Assembly: GCF_024763615.1 (NCBI RefSeq)
Contig: NC_077223.1
Location: 15,314,001-15,378,000, forward strand
Length of the DNA: 64,000 nt
Direction: 5' to 3'
Source of the DNA: Phlebotomus papatasi
Taxonomy: Eukaryota > Arthropoda > Insecta > Diptera > Psychodidae
Program-made: the position numbers and the translations under genes
In this document: one piece after another, positions 43,691 through 55,763 of the stretch
Layout: each line of letters starts with the position of its first letter
Numbering within the stretch: position 1 is the first letter of the stretch
The notes under the pieces: generated by a model
What the model was told of the DNA's origin: nothing
The model's database searches: none
The model's input: the letters and a program-made list of their open reading frames with translations, nothing else

Positions 43691-45200
43691 ATTTCTTTTA
43701 AACAGTTGAATCTTATTGTTGTGACTACTTTTACTCCTCACGAAATTCGTTCTACAGCCGATTCATTCAAAACAAATAGCCTTCTGGTATGCAAAGTTTC
43801 TCGATGCATAAACCATTTTGCGTGTTTTTTCGGTCCCGAAAATGTGCATAATCCCGGGACGGAGTGTAGGGATGAGACGGCATTTTTCAAAACTTAGAAA
43901 ATTATCTTGAAATTTTGTACAGCGTTTGGTATTACTCTCTAGTATAGACTTTATTAAAATAACTCGATTAATGTTCTTGTCATATTTATTTAAATAATCA
44001 AAGAATAATCCACTATACGTCTCAAAATATGTAGATTCTCCTCTATTTCTATCTCACAAATTCGAGCATGTCACACAGTCATAACGGTCAGGACGCTTTG
44101 GTAGCATTTTAACAGTAAATAAAGCATTATCTTATTATCTTAATTTAAATAACTATTAATACTAAATGGTAAACTCGTATTACCTTTTATTATTTGCCAA
44201 TCTTCAAAATGAAAGTAATGTGGCTTATAGCAGCAGGTGTAAGAAAAGAAGACACTTAAAAGAAATTTACGGTTAATTAAATAAAAAGAAGTGAAAATTA
44301 ATGTGATCTTAAGAAACATTGTATGCAAATAATTCTCATTCAACAGATATAATTTATCTTTCCATTACATTGACTGAGTGGAAGATACTCTTTGAGTGAG
44401 AGCCTGCGAAATATTTCTTCACGTGTCAAATTACATCTTTGAATGGCCAATTGCGCGATAAGACCATGGTTTAAATGTATTTTATTTTAGCACTGAAAAT
44501 GTTGGAAGTTAGGTAAATTTTATGCAAATGCTTAGAGAAGTAGAACTAATACCTGAATGCAAAAAAAAATGAAGAAAGTGACCAGTTAGCACTTTGCACA
44601 TTCGCATGGGAAAGGGATTATAAACTAGGAGTCATAAGTTGGTCAAAGGCAATAAAATGAAAAGGGCGTTTAAAACTTCTAATTGGACTTGATAACGATC
44701 GGGGTCTCTCTTAAGTAAACACCACGAAACTTAACATGATAAAATTTGGATGTAAATAAAAAAGGCAAACATTTCAGGACATTTTTGAAACAGGAATCTT
44801 AAAATGACCGAAATAGTTCAAAAATTATATTAAGCTCAGGTAAATTTAAATGCCATAGATTTCCCTTTCATGTGCTGAATAATGAATATTACCTTGCACA
44901 AAAATTTATAACTATTGGTTTTTCCACTCTGGGAAAAGTTAAGCACATTAGATGAATGAATTTATATAGAATTTACCTGTTATGATGAGTGCGATAGTTA
45001 AAAAATATTAAATAATAAATTAAATAATTGATAATAATAATAATTAATAATTTAATAATAATAAGTCTTGAAAAAAGAGGGAGAGATATACCTAATGTTA
45101 ACTATTTTTAAATTTTAATTTGACTATAATGGGATACCTAAAAGTTTATTAATTTAGGATAATGAGACGTCAATAAATGTACGGCTAAGGACTAAGAATA

Positions 45201-45296
45201 TTAAAGAACAGCCTGAGAAGAAGCATTTCTGCCGTTTGGCTTTGGAGGCTGGTTACCAACGCTAAGTCGGCGACGGACGCGTGGTAAGGATGGGCT
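45201..45296 (-). CDS. Candidate C-terminal coding exon, unknown gene
   Basis: On the minus strand a branch-point-like TGCTGAC and the acceptor CCTTACAAG precede 31 codons and TAA (45201-45203): SPSLPRVRRRLSVGNQPP and then KPNGRNASSQAVL. It is GC-richer than its surroundings and contains an RRRLS basic phosphorylation-type motif. The rest of the gene would lie to the right, beyond long introns. I do not recognise the protein. Confidence 0.45.
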   Translation of the reverse strand, partial: SPSLPRVRRRLSVGNQPPKPNGRNASSQAVL

Positions 45297-46915
45297 CTTG
45301 TAAGGACACATGTCAGCAAAAATAAATATAATAAATACAATACAATATTCCTATTTTAATAGAATTAAAATTGGAGCATTAACCAATATAATACATCTAC
45401 CCATAAATTGTAACCATTTCAAAAATTTTAAGAATTAAAAAAAGGAAGAATTATAGTAATTGTAAGCAATTTGCAAAATTGCTTTTATTTCGTTCCTTTA
45501 TTTTCAAGATTTCAAAACTTTAGAGGAATTCATTAATTTTTTGCTCATAAATGTTATTTTTTCGATAAATTTAAATGAATACTCAGATTTTTTTTAATGT
45601 TTTTTGTTGTACGAATATTTCTTATACTCAAAGTAAGTAAAACTAATAGAGTTTTTATTTTTCTTAATAGTTCTTAATAGTTTTTATTTTTCTTATATTG
45701 AAAAATAGTAGGATCAACGGATGCAATTCGAACAATTTTAATATCAGAAAAATTCCTGTTGAACTAAAGGGGTTTCGAACTCGGGACAGTAGCATCGCAG
45801 AACGAATACCATTTACTCCATTGAGGGCCTATATATTACCTGATATCTATTAAAATTTCTTACACCCCTCTTGCTATGAAAAGACTGCTCCTAATCTCGG
45901 CCACCTCCACACAAAAGAATACATAAAGCAAAATATTAGAAACCAAAGTAGTCCCTAAACCTTTTAAGGAAAGTTAGAAAAATTACTTTTTCTGACTTCT
46001 TAGAGCAAAGAAATGTTTTAGAAAGCCAGAAAAGAAAATTTTTGAGACGCCGGTATCCCTATCGTCCTTAAAGGGTTAAAGACAAGAAACTTTCCATTAA
46101 AGTTTAAAAATCAAAAAGGAAACCAATAAACAAAAACAATATAAAGTCCAACCTCATCAAATCTTAGAAAATCCAAAAGAGATGAATTCCGTATCTGAGA
46201 ACTCTGGCTTCGACCACTTTATATTTTTTATATTTTTAATAGCTGTAGTCTTAAGTCACGCATTTCCTGTAAATTACGTTTTTCGTGTGAAAAATGGATA
46301 ATTTTCTCAGATTCAGGAGTGAGGTGATACTTCTTATTTTGGACATGTGTTTTTCGATCGCAATTCCGTGAAGTTTTAGCTTTTGTGATAATTAGGTTGT
46401 ATAAGTGCCTGGAGAAACAAAAGAGTATCATATCCACGAACGAAATGTAGTGAGAAAAGGCTTAAAATCCTCCCGAAAGGTCAGGGAATGCGCGAATCCG
46501 CGCGTATTTGGAGTATCGAAGTCAACTCCCTTTAATGAATTATAAGGAAAATTTCCGGGCTTTTTGAGACATTCTACGGTTTCCTTACATAAATAGAAAT
46601 CTTGGTAAGATAGGCTCTTGAAATGAAGAACAATGGGAATCCTATTGAGGCGAAATAGCTGTCCAAAATTACAAGCAAAGTGTCCATATTTACAACCAAG
46701 GTGTCCAAAATTAGAGTCAAATTCACCTGTATATATTAATTCATTTTTAAACGTAATAAGTTTAGATGTAGTAAAAGCATAGACGATAAGCAACTTATTA
46801 AGTTAAAAAATCAATTAGTATTGAAAATATCGCACTTCAAATTTAGGATATTGATACTTACAAACACTGTGCCCAAAATTATGAGAACTTCCCCTATAGT
46901 TAAAAAAAACATTTG

Positions 46916-47085
46916 CACTGGAAAATGAAAATGATCAAATTGATCCAAATTTGATCCTTTTGCAAAGGATGGATCAAATTTCAAACGTTGAATGCACATG
47001 TATTATAATGAAAAATATTAATTTAATCCGTCATTTGCAAAAGGATCAGATTTGGATCAATTTGATCCTTTTATTTTTACCAATG
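46916..47085. mobile_element. MITE family D, 170-bp copy
   Basis: Left end CACTGGAAAATGAAAATGATC and right end GATCCTTTTATTTTTACCAATG frame the same inner GATCAAATTGATCCAAATTT phrase as the 34531 copy. It lies only 11 bp from the family C copy. Confidence 0.65.
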
Positions 47086-47096
47086 TTAGATTCCTA

Positions 47097-47349
47097 CACT
47101 GAGAAAAAAAAGAGGGTGCGATTAACTTTTTTCCTCGCAACTTTAACACTTATTAAGTGTAAAAATATATCAAAATTTTTTAATGTTAATTTTACACCTT
47201 TTTAAGGGTAAAATTAACATGAAAAAGGGTTAATTTAACCCCTAATACACCTAAATAGGGTAATATTTGCACCGATTTCGGATCAATAATGCAGGGTAAA
47301 ATTAACATTTCCGGAATGTTATTTTAACTTTTTCGGATTTCTCTCAGTG
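47097..47349. mobile_element. MITE family C, copy 2
   Basis: It runs from CACTGAGAAAAAAAAGAGG to GATTTCTCTCAGTG, with TA on both sides (47095-47096 and 47350-47351), which gives the family's target site. It lies inverted relative to copies 1 and 3. Confidence 0.75.
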
Positions 47350-48199
47350 TAAAACCTTCTACTTTGAGATTATGTACAAACATTAGGCAAAATAATTTTA
47401 GATAGTTAGAAAAAATATTTCTTCTATGGGACACCGGTAATCCACTCGTCCTTAAAGGGTTAAAGGCTCTTCAAAAACTCCCTTCCAAAAATCATGGAAT
47501 ATCCCATGGTTTTTTTTAAGAACTTTCCCTTTGATCTAGTTTCCGAAACTTTTTGTTTCGGAGTTGGAAAATTTCTGCAAATGTTTTATCACCGCAAAAC
47601 AAGTAAATATTGAGATTTACACTGTGCTATGTCAGTTGGAATTTTGCCAGGCAAATGAGAGAGTTGGGTGTACATGGTTTTCGTAGAGTGGATTCCCTTT
47701 GTCAGGTTAAGGAACAAAAGTCCCCAATTAAATTTTGCACAAGCGGAAATTTCTAGTGATAAATCTCATCTTGCAGATGCCTAATCAAAATAGAACGAGG
47801 CTCCTCCAAACAAAAGGGACGTCTGTCTCCATATCTAAACTGGAGAATTTAATTAAATGATTAATCAATTAATTAAAATTATGACAACTATATCCTCATC
47901 TCACAAGTTAGCTAGACGAATGAATGGAAAATATTTTCATTTCAATCACAATGTTTGTAATATTGCAAAATTATCATATTGTGATTGATATCATTTTATG
48001 GGGGATATAAGAAGATGATGATCCGAAGAATTGCAGAAAGGGGAACATGTGTAAATTCTATATGTGATGCTTTTCTATTTTGCCAGTTGATTTTCCCGAT
48101 GCCACTCTATGGGCAACTTGTTCCCTCCAAGTGAAGGAGAATTTCTCGAATGTTGAAAATGACTGTTTGTATGTATAAGAGCAAAACTGGCTTCACGGA

Positions 48200-49366
48200 G
48201 CCACAAACCAGAGTGAGTGTATTTAACTTTGAAGCTTCAGGCACATCTGAAAGGCGACCGACTATCCAGTTGTGTTTGACGCGCTCAAGTGAATGGGTCT
48301 TTCTTTAAACTGGCGAGATATCTCACTCAACATATTCCGTAGAGTGGATCTTGTGACAAGGTACGAATTTCATAAACAAACTCAACAGTGAAAGAGATAA
48401 AATAACTGACAAAAGAGTGGGTAAAAGTTAAGAATTTTCTTTTGTGCCAAAAACCACGATTAAAAACCAGTGAAAACTTTGCACCTTCAGCCAAAGGGAA
48501 TTTTCCCCATTGAAGGAGCAATATAAGAGAAATTTATTTGCAGTGAAGTAAACACCATAGAACTGTGCATTGCAAAAAGGAAGAAGAGGAGAAAAAAAAG
48601 CCGAAGTTCTGCAAGAACTTTTCCCTTGAGAATTAATATATTTTAGCCCAAGAGAGATTGCAGGAGGGCAAGAAAAAAAAAACGTTCCACTGCAGATAAA
48701 ATTGTCTCTCATTGGTTCATTAATTTCTCTCAAATATCACCTCGAATTTCTGTGACCTGCTTTTTTTACTCTCCCAGGCAATTCAATCAAGCACATTATT
48801 TATTTTCCATTTATTATTTTTCGAGAAGAAAAAAAAATTATACATTTCCTTTTCGTGGCAAATTTTTCAGTGTAAACTTCACCAGAGTGTAATATATATT
48901 TTTTCTTATTTATTTATTCATTTGGTGCGTGGAATTTTTGTGTGATCATATTGTTAAATGTTGGTGAGAAAAAAAGAAACGGTGGTAGAAGGGAAACAAG
49001 TGAAAGAAATTGTGTAGCCAAATACACAAAGGAACAAGTGACGAAGGTGGATGAGATAGAAAAGAACCAAGAAGGATTTCTTTGTGAAGCCAATATTGAT
49101 AGTTTTTATATGGGAATGTTCTAGCGGTGCTTTAAGAGGAAAATCCACAAAAAAAAAATAGAAAATATTGTGCGTGAAGAAACAAAGAAAATTTGCCTCC
49201 AATTGAGTGAAACGGTGTCTTATCACATATTGTGCAGTTTACAAGACAACCCTAACATAATCTTCGAGACTCTTGGAACTTCAAGTCTAACAGTGACGCC
49301 AATTTCTACCTGAGAAACTGCATCAGTTATTAACTTTCTGCTCTCCATCATCTTGTAGTGTTGAGA
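48200..49366 (+). other. Possible non-coding first exon of a long-intron gene
   Basis: Upstream lies single-copy sequence with TATAAGAG (48175) and an initiator-like CCAGTTGTG (48258-48266). The stretch to 49366 is purine-rich, free of repeats, and ends at GTTGAGAG/GTAAAG, a good donor. This is the profile of a long 5' UTR exon, with coding exons off the right edge. Evidence is circumstantial; no protein is encoded. Confidence 0.25.
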
Positions 49367-49868
49367 GGTAAAGAACAAGATCATATTTTCAACTTTATAC
49401 GTGAAATAATTTATGCACAAGGTGCCATTTAATTTAATTTATGGTTAATTTTTCACTTCAAATCCTACTCACTCTTTCTATATACATAAAATGGCAAATG
49501 CCACATATACTATTTAGTTTCACGAGGTTATGCTTCTTCTCTAAAACTAATAACAAAATTTTAATGGGAATTTTTGTTATTTGGTTTACACAAAAAAAAA
49601 TAGAGTAAGTGTTTAATGACATTAGTGACACTGCAGATATTTTATTTCAAGACTTCTTTTGTATAATCTTGGACAGAATTGTTTGTAAGAAAAACATTAC
49701 ACTTTGTCTTCTTTATTTTGAGCAATATGCTTTAAATTTCTTTTGTGTGCCAGGATTTACCGCAACTAAGTCACATTAGTGGTGTCTTTAAACCCTATTC
49801 TCTCATCACTTCTCTCTGCACTCGGAAAAAAGTGTGAGAGAAATATCTTAGATTTGGATTTGATATTA

Positions 49869-50209
49869 CAGTAGAGCCCCACTATAGGCCATCGCTCTAT
49901 AGTCCACAATATATCGACCGTTAATTTCAAAACACTGATTTTAACTTAGGTTATGTTTTTTAGTACGCGACATGAAATGTTATCGTAATTATTTCAATAT
50001 TTTTGGCAAACTTTATTGAGTAGTTGTGATAATTGTGATCCATAATGAAGAGAGCGAGGACAAGTACCACAATCGCAAAGAAAGTGGATGTCGTCGAGCA
50101 ATTTCAATACTAAAAGTCGTTGCTAATTTAAAAAAAAAATGATATGGACTATAGTGCGACCAAAGTGTCAAATCTGGAACCAAATATGGCTTATAGCGAG
50201 GCTCTACTG
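49869..50209 (+). mobile_element. Tigger/pogo-type MITE, 341 bp
   Basis: The ends CAGTAGAGCCCCACTATAGG and the inverse CAGTAGAGCCTCGCTATAAG are flanked by TA. Inside, ATG 50045 starts 22 codons (MKRARTSTTIAKKVDVVEQF) to TAA at 50111: the beginning of a Tigger/jerky-like transposase helix-turn-helix. So it is a deletion derivative of a Tigger transposon. Confidence 0.8.
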
Positions 50210-50529
50210 TACTACCATCAACGTAGAACTGAAAGTTTTTAATATAGGGGTTGGTGGGGAGGTGTCGTGCAGCTGAATTTTTGTTTAAGATTCTTCTGCT
50301 AAATGTTTATTCAGCATAGGGGAAACTGGGGCAGTAGAAAACATGGGGTAGTTATAAACACTGATTTTTATCTCTCCACTGTACTGATTGAACTTATCTT
50401 AACCATTTTTTGACGCCCTCTGAAGTCTAATATACAATTAAAACAAAATAGCAATGGTTACAACTACACCATGTTTACTATTGACCCATTTTCCGCTATT
50501 CAAATTAATTAAGGTCCTTGGGTATTAAC

Positions 50530-50681
50530 TAGGGGACAGTGGGCCACTTTTAAAATGGAGTACTTTTAATATGGGGATTTTTTCTCTAATTTTTAATTAA
50601 AATTGGACCTTACCGTGATATAATCTAGCTTTGTAAGTCAAGTCCTATTTCAAAAGTGCCCCAATTTAGAGGTCCCCCACT
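50530..50681. mobile_element. MITE with AGGGGACAGTGGG ends
   Basis: A diverged copy of the family at 36757; the right end is GTGCCCCAATTT...CCCCCACTACTTCC. A further isolated left end (AGGGGAAACTGGGGCAGT) is at 50318. Confidence 0.5.
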
Positions 50682-51419
50682 ACTTCCTAACTGAAATTAT
50701 GCAACACAATTACTGGATAATTATTTGTTTTCTAAAAAATGTATATTTTTGAAAATTTTCCCTATGAAATTTTATTTTTTAACCATCATTCACTTAATAA
50801 TTGAATATATTTAATGAAATCAAATGTTTGATTGCTGTTGCAGTGTGTGAAAACTTTGATTGAAAACTTTTAAGCTCTAGCTAATTAGCTAGATAAATAT
50901 TTTATGTGATATAAATTTAATTAGATGTGGCCAAAGCTTTAATGGCTAATTTAATTTTAATTTTTAAACCAAAAATTTTTCAATGAGAGATGCGAGCATC
51001 GTGCAATGATTTTGTTAATTGTAGAAAATCATTGCTTCGGTTTAAAATGCTTTATGAATCTGAAAACCTTATGACCTTAAAAAATGATTTCACTGCTTTC
51101 ATGAAATGAATTAGTAAGCATTTAAAAATGACAAAAATATTTATATTCATCAAATTAGCAGATTGGTTACAAAAGAAATATATTGTGTCTAGTAAAAAAA
51201 TAAAAATTGATCATGAATCTGTTTAAATCAAATTGAATGCCAAGATAATTTCTTAACTTTCTGATATTTACTTTTCTAACAATAGGTTATTTCACTCTTT
51301 TTGGACATTTCTAATTTATGAATGGATTATTTTATTTTGTCAAATTTAATTTTTACTAAACATTTTTGAAAATATTACTTCCCAATCTATACTGCACCTC
51401 TTTATAAATTCTTCTTGCT

Positions 51420-51639
51420 TAGGGTAATGTTGGCATGGTTCGCACAGAGTGAATCTTCAAACAACGCAAATTTTCTCTTTGTTTACAAAGAGCTAGTTCG
51501 TCATTTCTTAGCTATAAGATAGGTAATTATTAAGCTTGTGAAACTAGATGAGAAATGTTAAGTCAGCTCTGTGCAAACGAAGAGAAAATTCGCATTGTTT
51601 GAAGGTTCACTCTGTGCGAACCATGCCTACATTCCCCTA
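51420..51639. mobile_element. Palindromic MITE, 220 bp, GGTTCGCACAGAGTGAA arms
   Basis: Arms of about 65 bp run inward from TAGGGTAATGTTGGCATGGT; the right arm ends CATGCCTACATTCCCCTA. Well-conserved landmarks are CACAGAGTGAA and AATTTTCTCTT. Confidence 0.75.
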
Positions 51640-54232
51640 TATAACCATAAGAGTTGTTCAGCATTGTATTTGAAGTGATTTTAAGTCTGTTCCTTTGCAT
51701 TGTCACAATGTAAATTCTGGGCTAACGCGTTACTTGAGTTAAGCATTTCCATATAGTTGTTCTTCTTATGGCTTGAACTTCAGACCATGAGTCAAACTGT
51801 TGGAGATAGTGGTTCGTGGTTTTAGTGACCCCCCTAGATTTCTATTCAAAAATAAAAGTGCTGGTCGCATGTATAACTGAACATTATGAAAATATATTTA
51901 TTTAGAATTGTGCTATGATTATTTACACATTTTCTAAATGTGTGTTAACAGCAAAGCTCGTTTTGTGTAATTTGCACGTTTGTAGAACTGTCTGTAATTT
52001 TCTATTTTTTTTATACACTTAAGAAGTTTTCTTTCTCTAAGTATGTCCAACTTGTTTTAGCACTTTTTTCTTCTTAATCACCTTCATTGGTGTGATGACC
52101 ATATTATGCGATGTTTGTGCCGCATCTGTCGTATTTTCTCTATATGTACCACTTCATACCTGTATATTTTTTGACCATGTTTGCAACTCTTTCTCTTTTT
52201 CTCCCTTTAGTAAATCGTCATAACATGTGGTGTTTCATTTTTTTTTAAATATAAGTTAATGTGTCTTCGAATGGTAAAATAAATACTCTAACTAATAAAA
52301 TGAAGAATTACATAAATATTGAGCACAAACGTAACTTTCTTTCGTAACGACCGTATATATACCATCACAAAATATAGATTTCAATTTCGGTAAACACAAT
52401 AATACCTTCAAATACCTTCAAATATTTCATACCATGCGAGGAAAGAACTCTAACATTAACTGAGTAATGAAAATTTTACTTCCAAACATTCACAATATTG
52501 AGAATGTTTACAAAAACTATTTTGAGAATTTTTAGCAAACGTAATGAGAAAATGTTTATCATACTAGAGAATTCCATTGTTCAAGGGTTCCCAGCTAAAT
52601 TCATGACAATTTAAATGAGTGTTCATAACACCTTGGGTTGGAGGAATCACTCCAGAAAGAAATTTTTTATTAGTTCTATACCAGTTGACATATTCATCTC
52701 AAAGGCACCGAGGGTGATTCTATTTTTGGACAAGAGCAGTTTTACAGACGTGACAAGAAAATTAAGGTCATCTTATAATTCATTCTTATCACTGTGATCT
52801 AAAGAGTTTCTCAGAAAACTCGTTTTATCTTTTTAAGAGTAACTTACAATAAACAAACAGCATATTTTCACTTAAAAATCCTTTATGGTTTTAATCGATT
52901 GGTTAATCGATTTTCAATCGATAACCAATCAAGCTCAATTTAAAAGGTTTTATTTCTGAAACTGATGGTATTCATTCACAAAATCATTTTGTTGTCAATT
53001 TTTGCCGTCACGCGATTTTATTTAGAAATTTTCCCACCGCAATCATTTAAAAAAAAACAGTGACTTGAAGAATACACTAATAAAATACAAAACATGTTTC
53101 AATTGGAATAACCTTCCCATAGTGAAGAATATTTATTTAAATTGTATTTTTTGTGTAAAATGTTACATTAATTCACGTGAATTAATTTGCAAAATACTCC
53201 CACGTTGCTCCTAAAACCGCCAAAAACTGTATCATGTTTTCTAAATATCACGATATTTTAGCAATAATTATTGTGTAATAGATTTTAATTTATAACAATT
53301 TTCCACATAAGTAGCTCAACAAATATTTTTCGTGTATTGAGCGATATACATGGTATGATGGTATTTACTGAACAAAATGCCTTATGTAATTTTTGGTTCA
53401 TTAAGGAGATTTTAACTGACACCATTTAAATCGCAAAGAGCTTCCCAAATGCCATAAAAATATCATGTAAATTTCCAAAAATCAACTACTTGCTGCAAAA
53501 AAATCTCATTTCACTCTCAGTTAATGCAATTTATTTCTTTTAAACATTCCACCTAAAATCTTTCTCACTTTCTAGATTTTCTTGCCAACACTGTTAATTT
53601 TTGTATATATATTTCTTTTTGCGATTTTTATGCATATTTCACCTTTCAATACACTATTTTTTCGATATTTTATGGAGAAATGCTAAAGTCGTTTCTCGCT
53701 TTTTTCCTTCTTCATTATATTTATATGGATAAAAAATAAAATATACAACAAGATACATATTTTAAACTAATTTTTCAAGATGGAAGAAAATTTATGATGT
53801 GATGAAGATTTTATTGTATATTGTTTTGGGGTGGATGGGGCAGTTTTGTGGATACATTTCCAAATGTATATTTTTACCAAAAGAGAACGAACAGAAGAAC
53901 ATCTTTAGAACATCTTGTTAGTTAAGATAAAAGTGTGAAGATATTAAAAATGAATCTAGAATTTAATTGATCAGTGAATAGGAAGACGACAAAATGTGTT
54001 AAATTAATTTATTGCGGGGCAATTTCATACAAAAATGGAGTACTTTCTGAGAAACAAAAATCATTCTTTATTGAAAGCTATTTATTAAAATCATAGCCTT
54101 TTTATTTTGAAATATTCTCGATTTTTTCTTAAGAAAAGAATTGGAATACATGGAATACATAATTGAAAAAAAATATTTGTCTAATAGAGGAAACTGGTTT
54201 ACACTAAAAATAAATTTGATTGTAAATTCCTT
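51640..54232. other. Gene-free AT-rich region
   Basis: No coding frame above background, no clear mobile-element ends. A short perfect-looking palindrome around TAATCGATTTTCAATCGATAA lies at about 52900-52930. Confidence 0.5.
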
Positions 54233-54478
54233 CACTATCTGAAAAAGACAAAATAACATTCCGGAAATGTTAATTTTACCCTGCAGTATTGATCCGAAAT
54301 CGGTGTAAATATTACCCTTTTTAGGTGTATTATGGGTTAAAGTTACCCTTTTTCATGTTGATTTTACCCTCAAATGGTGTAAAATTAACATTAAAAAATG
54401 TTGATATATTTTTACACCCGAAAAGTGTTAAAGTTATGACGAAAAAAAGGTAATCGTAGCCTCTTTTTTTTCTCAGTG
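54233..54478. mobile_element. MITE family C, copy 3
   Basis: The right end TTTTTTTTCTCAGTG is intact; the left end is decayed (CACTATCTGAAAAAGAC). It carries the family phrases AACATTCCGGAAATGTTAAT and CGAAATCGGTG. Confidence 0.65.
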
Positions 54479-55760
54479 TTTAGATATTTATAAAATGTTC
54501 GTGAATTGTCGAACCCACTAACAATTTCGTTAATGGTTTTACTTTTTCACAAACATTTTTCATAAGATGGTTTTTGACTAGCATTTTTGCTATTTTACAC
54601 GTTATACATGTTCATATAAATTATGAAGTGTTTCGTAATATTTTGTAATTTATTGATACAGTTTTGTGGTCTGACAAAACTTAACAAACAAGTGGCAAAT
54701 TTTATGAATTTTTTTTGTAATTTGTACAAGAAATAAAATGCTCATCAAGGGATCATGTCACGAATAATGTTTGCGAAGACACTGCAAACTTTCACAAACT
54801 TGTTAGGGTAAATTGAGCTAATTCAAAACCTGCTACAAATGGAAATTTTTCGCTATTCCAAATGGAAACGTCACTGTTTTCATGATAAATACAGTACTAA
54901 ATTACTATATACATATATTTTCTATACCATAGTTTCATTATTTAGTTAATTTTGCTCCAAATAAAGCGAGAATCCATTCATATTCACAAATTTTAATTTG
55001 TTAATTTCTCAGAAAAATTAAAGGTGTACCTTTTTACCATCGAATTTTTCATCGATCGACCATATTTTCCAACGAAAAACAGAATAAGGTGACTGTTGTT
55101 TATTCGTTTTGTTTAACATTTATGTCATATTTCTGGATAATGTTGGTTAAATTAAGTGCTAATCTTTAGTGTTAACGGTACGTGAAGTTTTCAAATGAAA
55201 AAATTACCTATTTCGTGAACAAAAAAGGGTTTTTCTGAAGTGTCTGCAAATGCTTCAATAGGAAACCCTGGAAATATAATTTTTTTTGAGAGATTTTCTT
55301 ACTGTTTTAGATGGGAAAGGAGAAAAGACCAGGAATAAGAACAAATCCTGCACTCAAGAGCAGCTCAACAAAATTTTGGAAGCTTTTCGTCGCAGTTTTC
55401 CCTTATACACTGTTTGTCTCCAATTAGAAAACTTCCCTTGTCTCCATTTGGATTAATTTGTTTCCAATTGAAGTATTTTACACTCACGTATTTTTCTTGT
55501 ATTTAAGAAGTTTTCAAATTATATCTAAAGAATTTTTACTAAACAGTAACATTCTAGAAGAGTCAAGGAGCAAATTTATATAATTCTCTTCAGAAATAAT
55601 ATGAACTTAATGTGTTAAATCTTCTGTCAAAGTTAAAGTGTCTGGAAATAGTTTTGAATTAGGACAATTACCCTAGGTTATATGATTCACAGGCACTTCG
55701 AATGTAAATTTTCAGTGGAATTCACAAACGTTTATGAAAAGAAATAAAAAAAAAATTTCT
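54479..55760. mobile_element. Decayed relative of the long hairpin, split by a pogo MITE
   Basis: Sequence matching the 15855-16356 element runs from about 54490 (ATGTTCGTGAATTGT), through AAATGCTCATCAAGGGATCATG, to ACTTTCACAAACTTGTTA, then resumes after the pogo MITE (54806-55673) with ATATGATTCACAGGCACTTC and ends near TTTCTGTG (55763). The nesting dates the hairpin family before the pogo MITE. Confidence 0.65.
54806..55673 (+). mobile_element. pogo-type MITE, 868 bp
   Basis: It has the same ends as 23101-24740 and is flanked by TA. It keeps the transposase start (55312-55397, with an uninterrupted CAA where the longer copy has TAA), then drops directly to the right-hand non-coding region (TTTGTCTCCAATTAGAAAAC). 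Confidence 0.8.
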
Positions 55761-55763
55761 GTG

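Larger units (their letters stand above)
36443..45200. other. Long gene-free region with scattered MITEs
   Basis: Nothing convincingly coding is seen. Mobile elements are listed separately at 36757, 37344, 38977, 40315, 40559, 42886 and 43230. The remainder is AT-rich and unremarkable, apart from a slightly GC-richer stretch at about 41400-41900 that has no supported exon. Confidence 0.5.
45297..48199. other. Gene-free region with MITEs
   Basis: It holds a SINE-like B-box fragment (45768-45783, minus), family B ends near 46050 and 47440, and the family D and C copies at 46916 and 47097. The rest shows nothing. Confidence 0.5.

Noticed and set aside
46428..46793. 121-codon minus-strand frame
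   Set aside because: Low-complexity, no domain and no exon boundaries; overlaps ordinary intergenic sequence.
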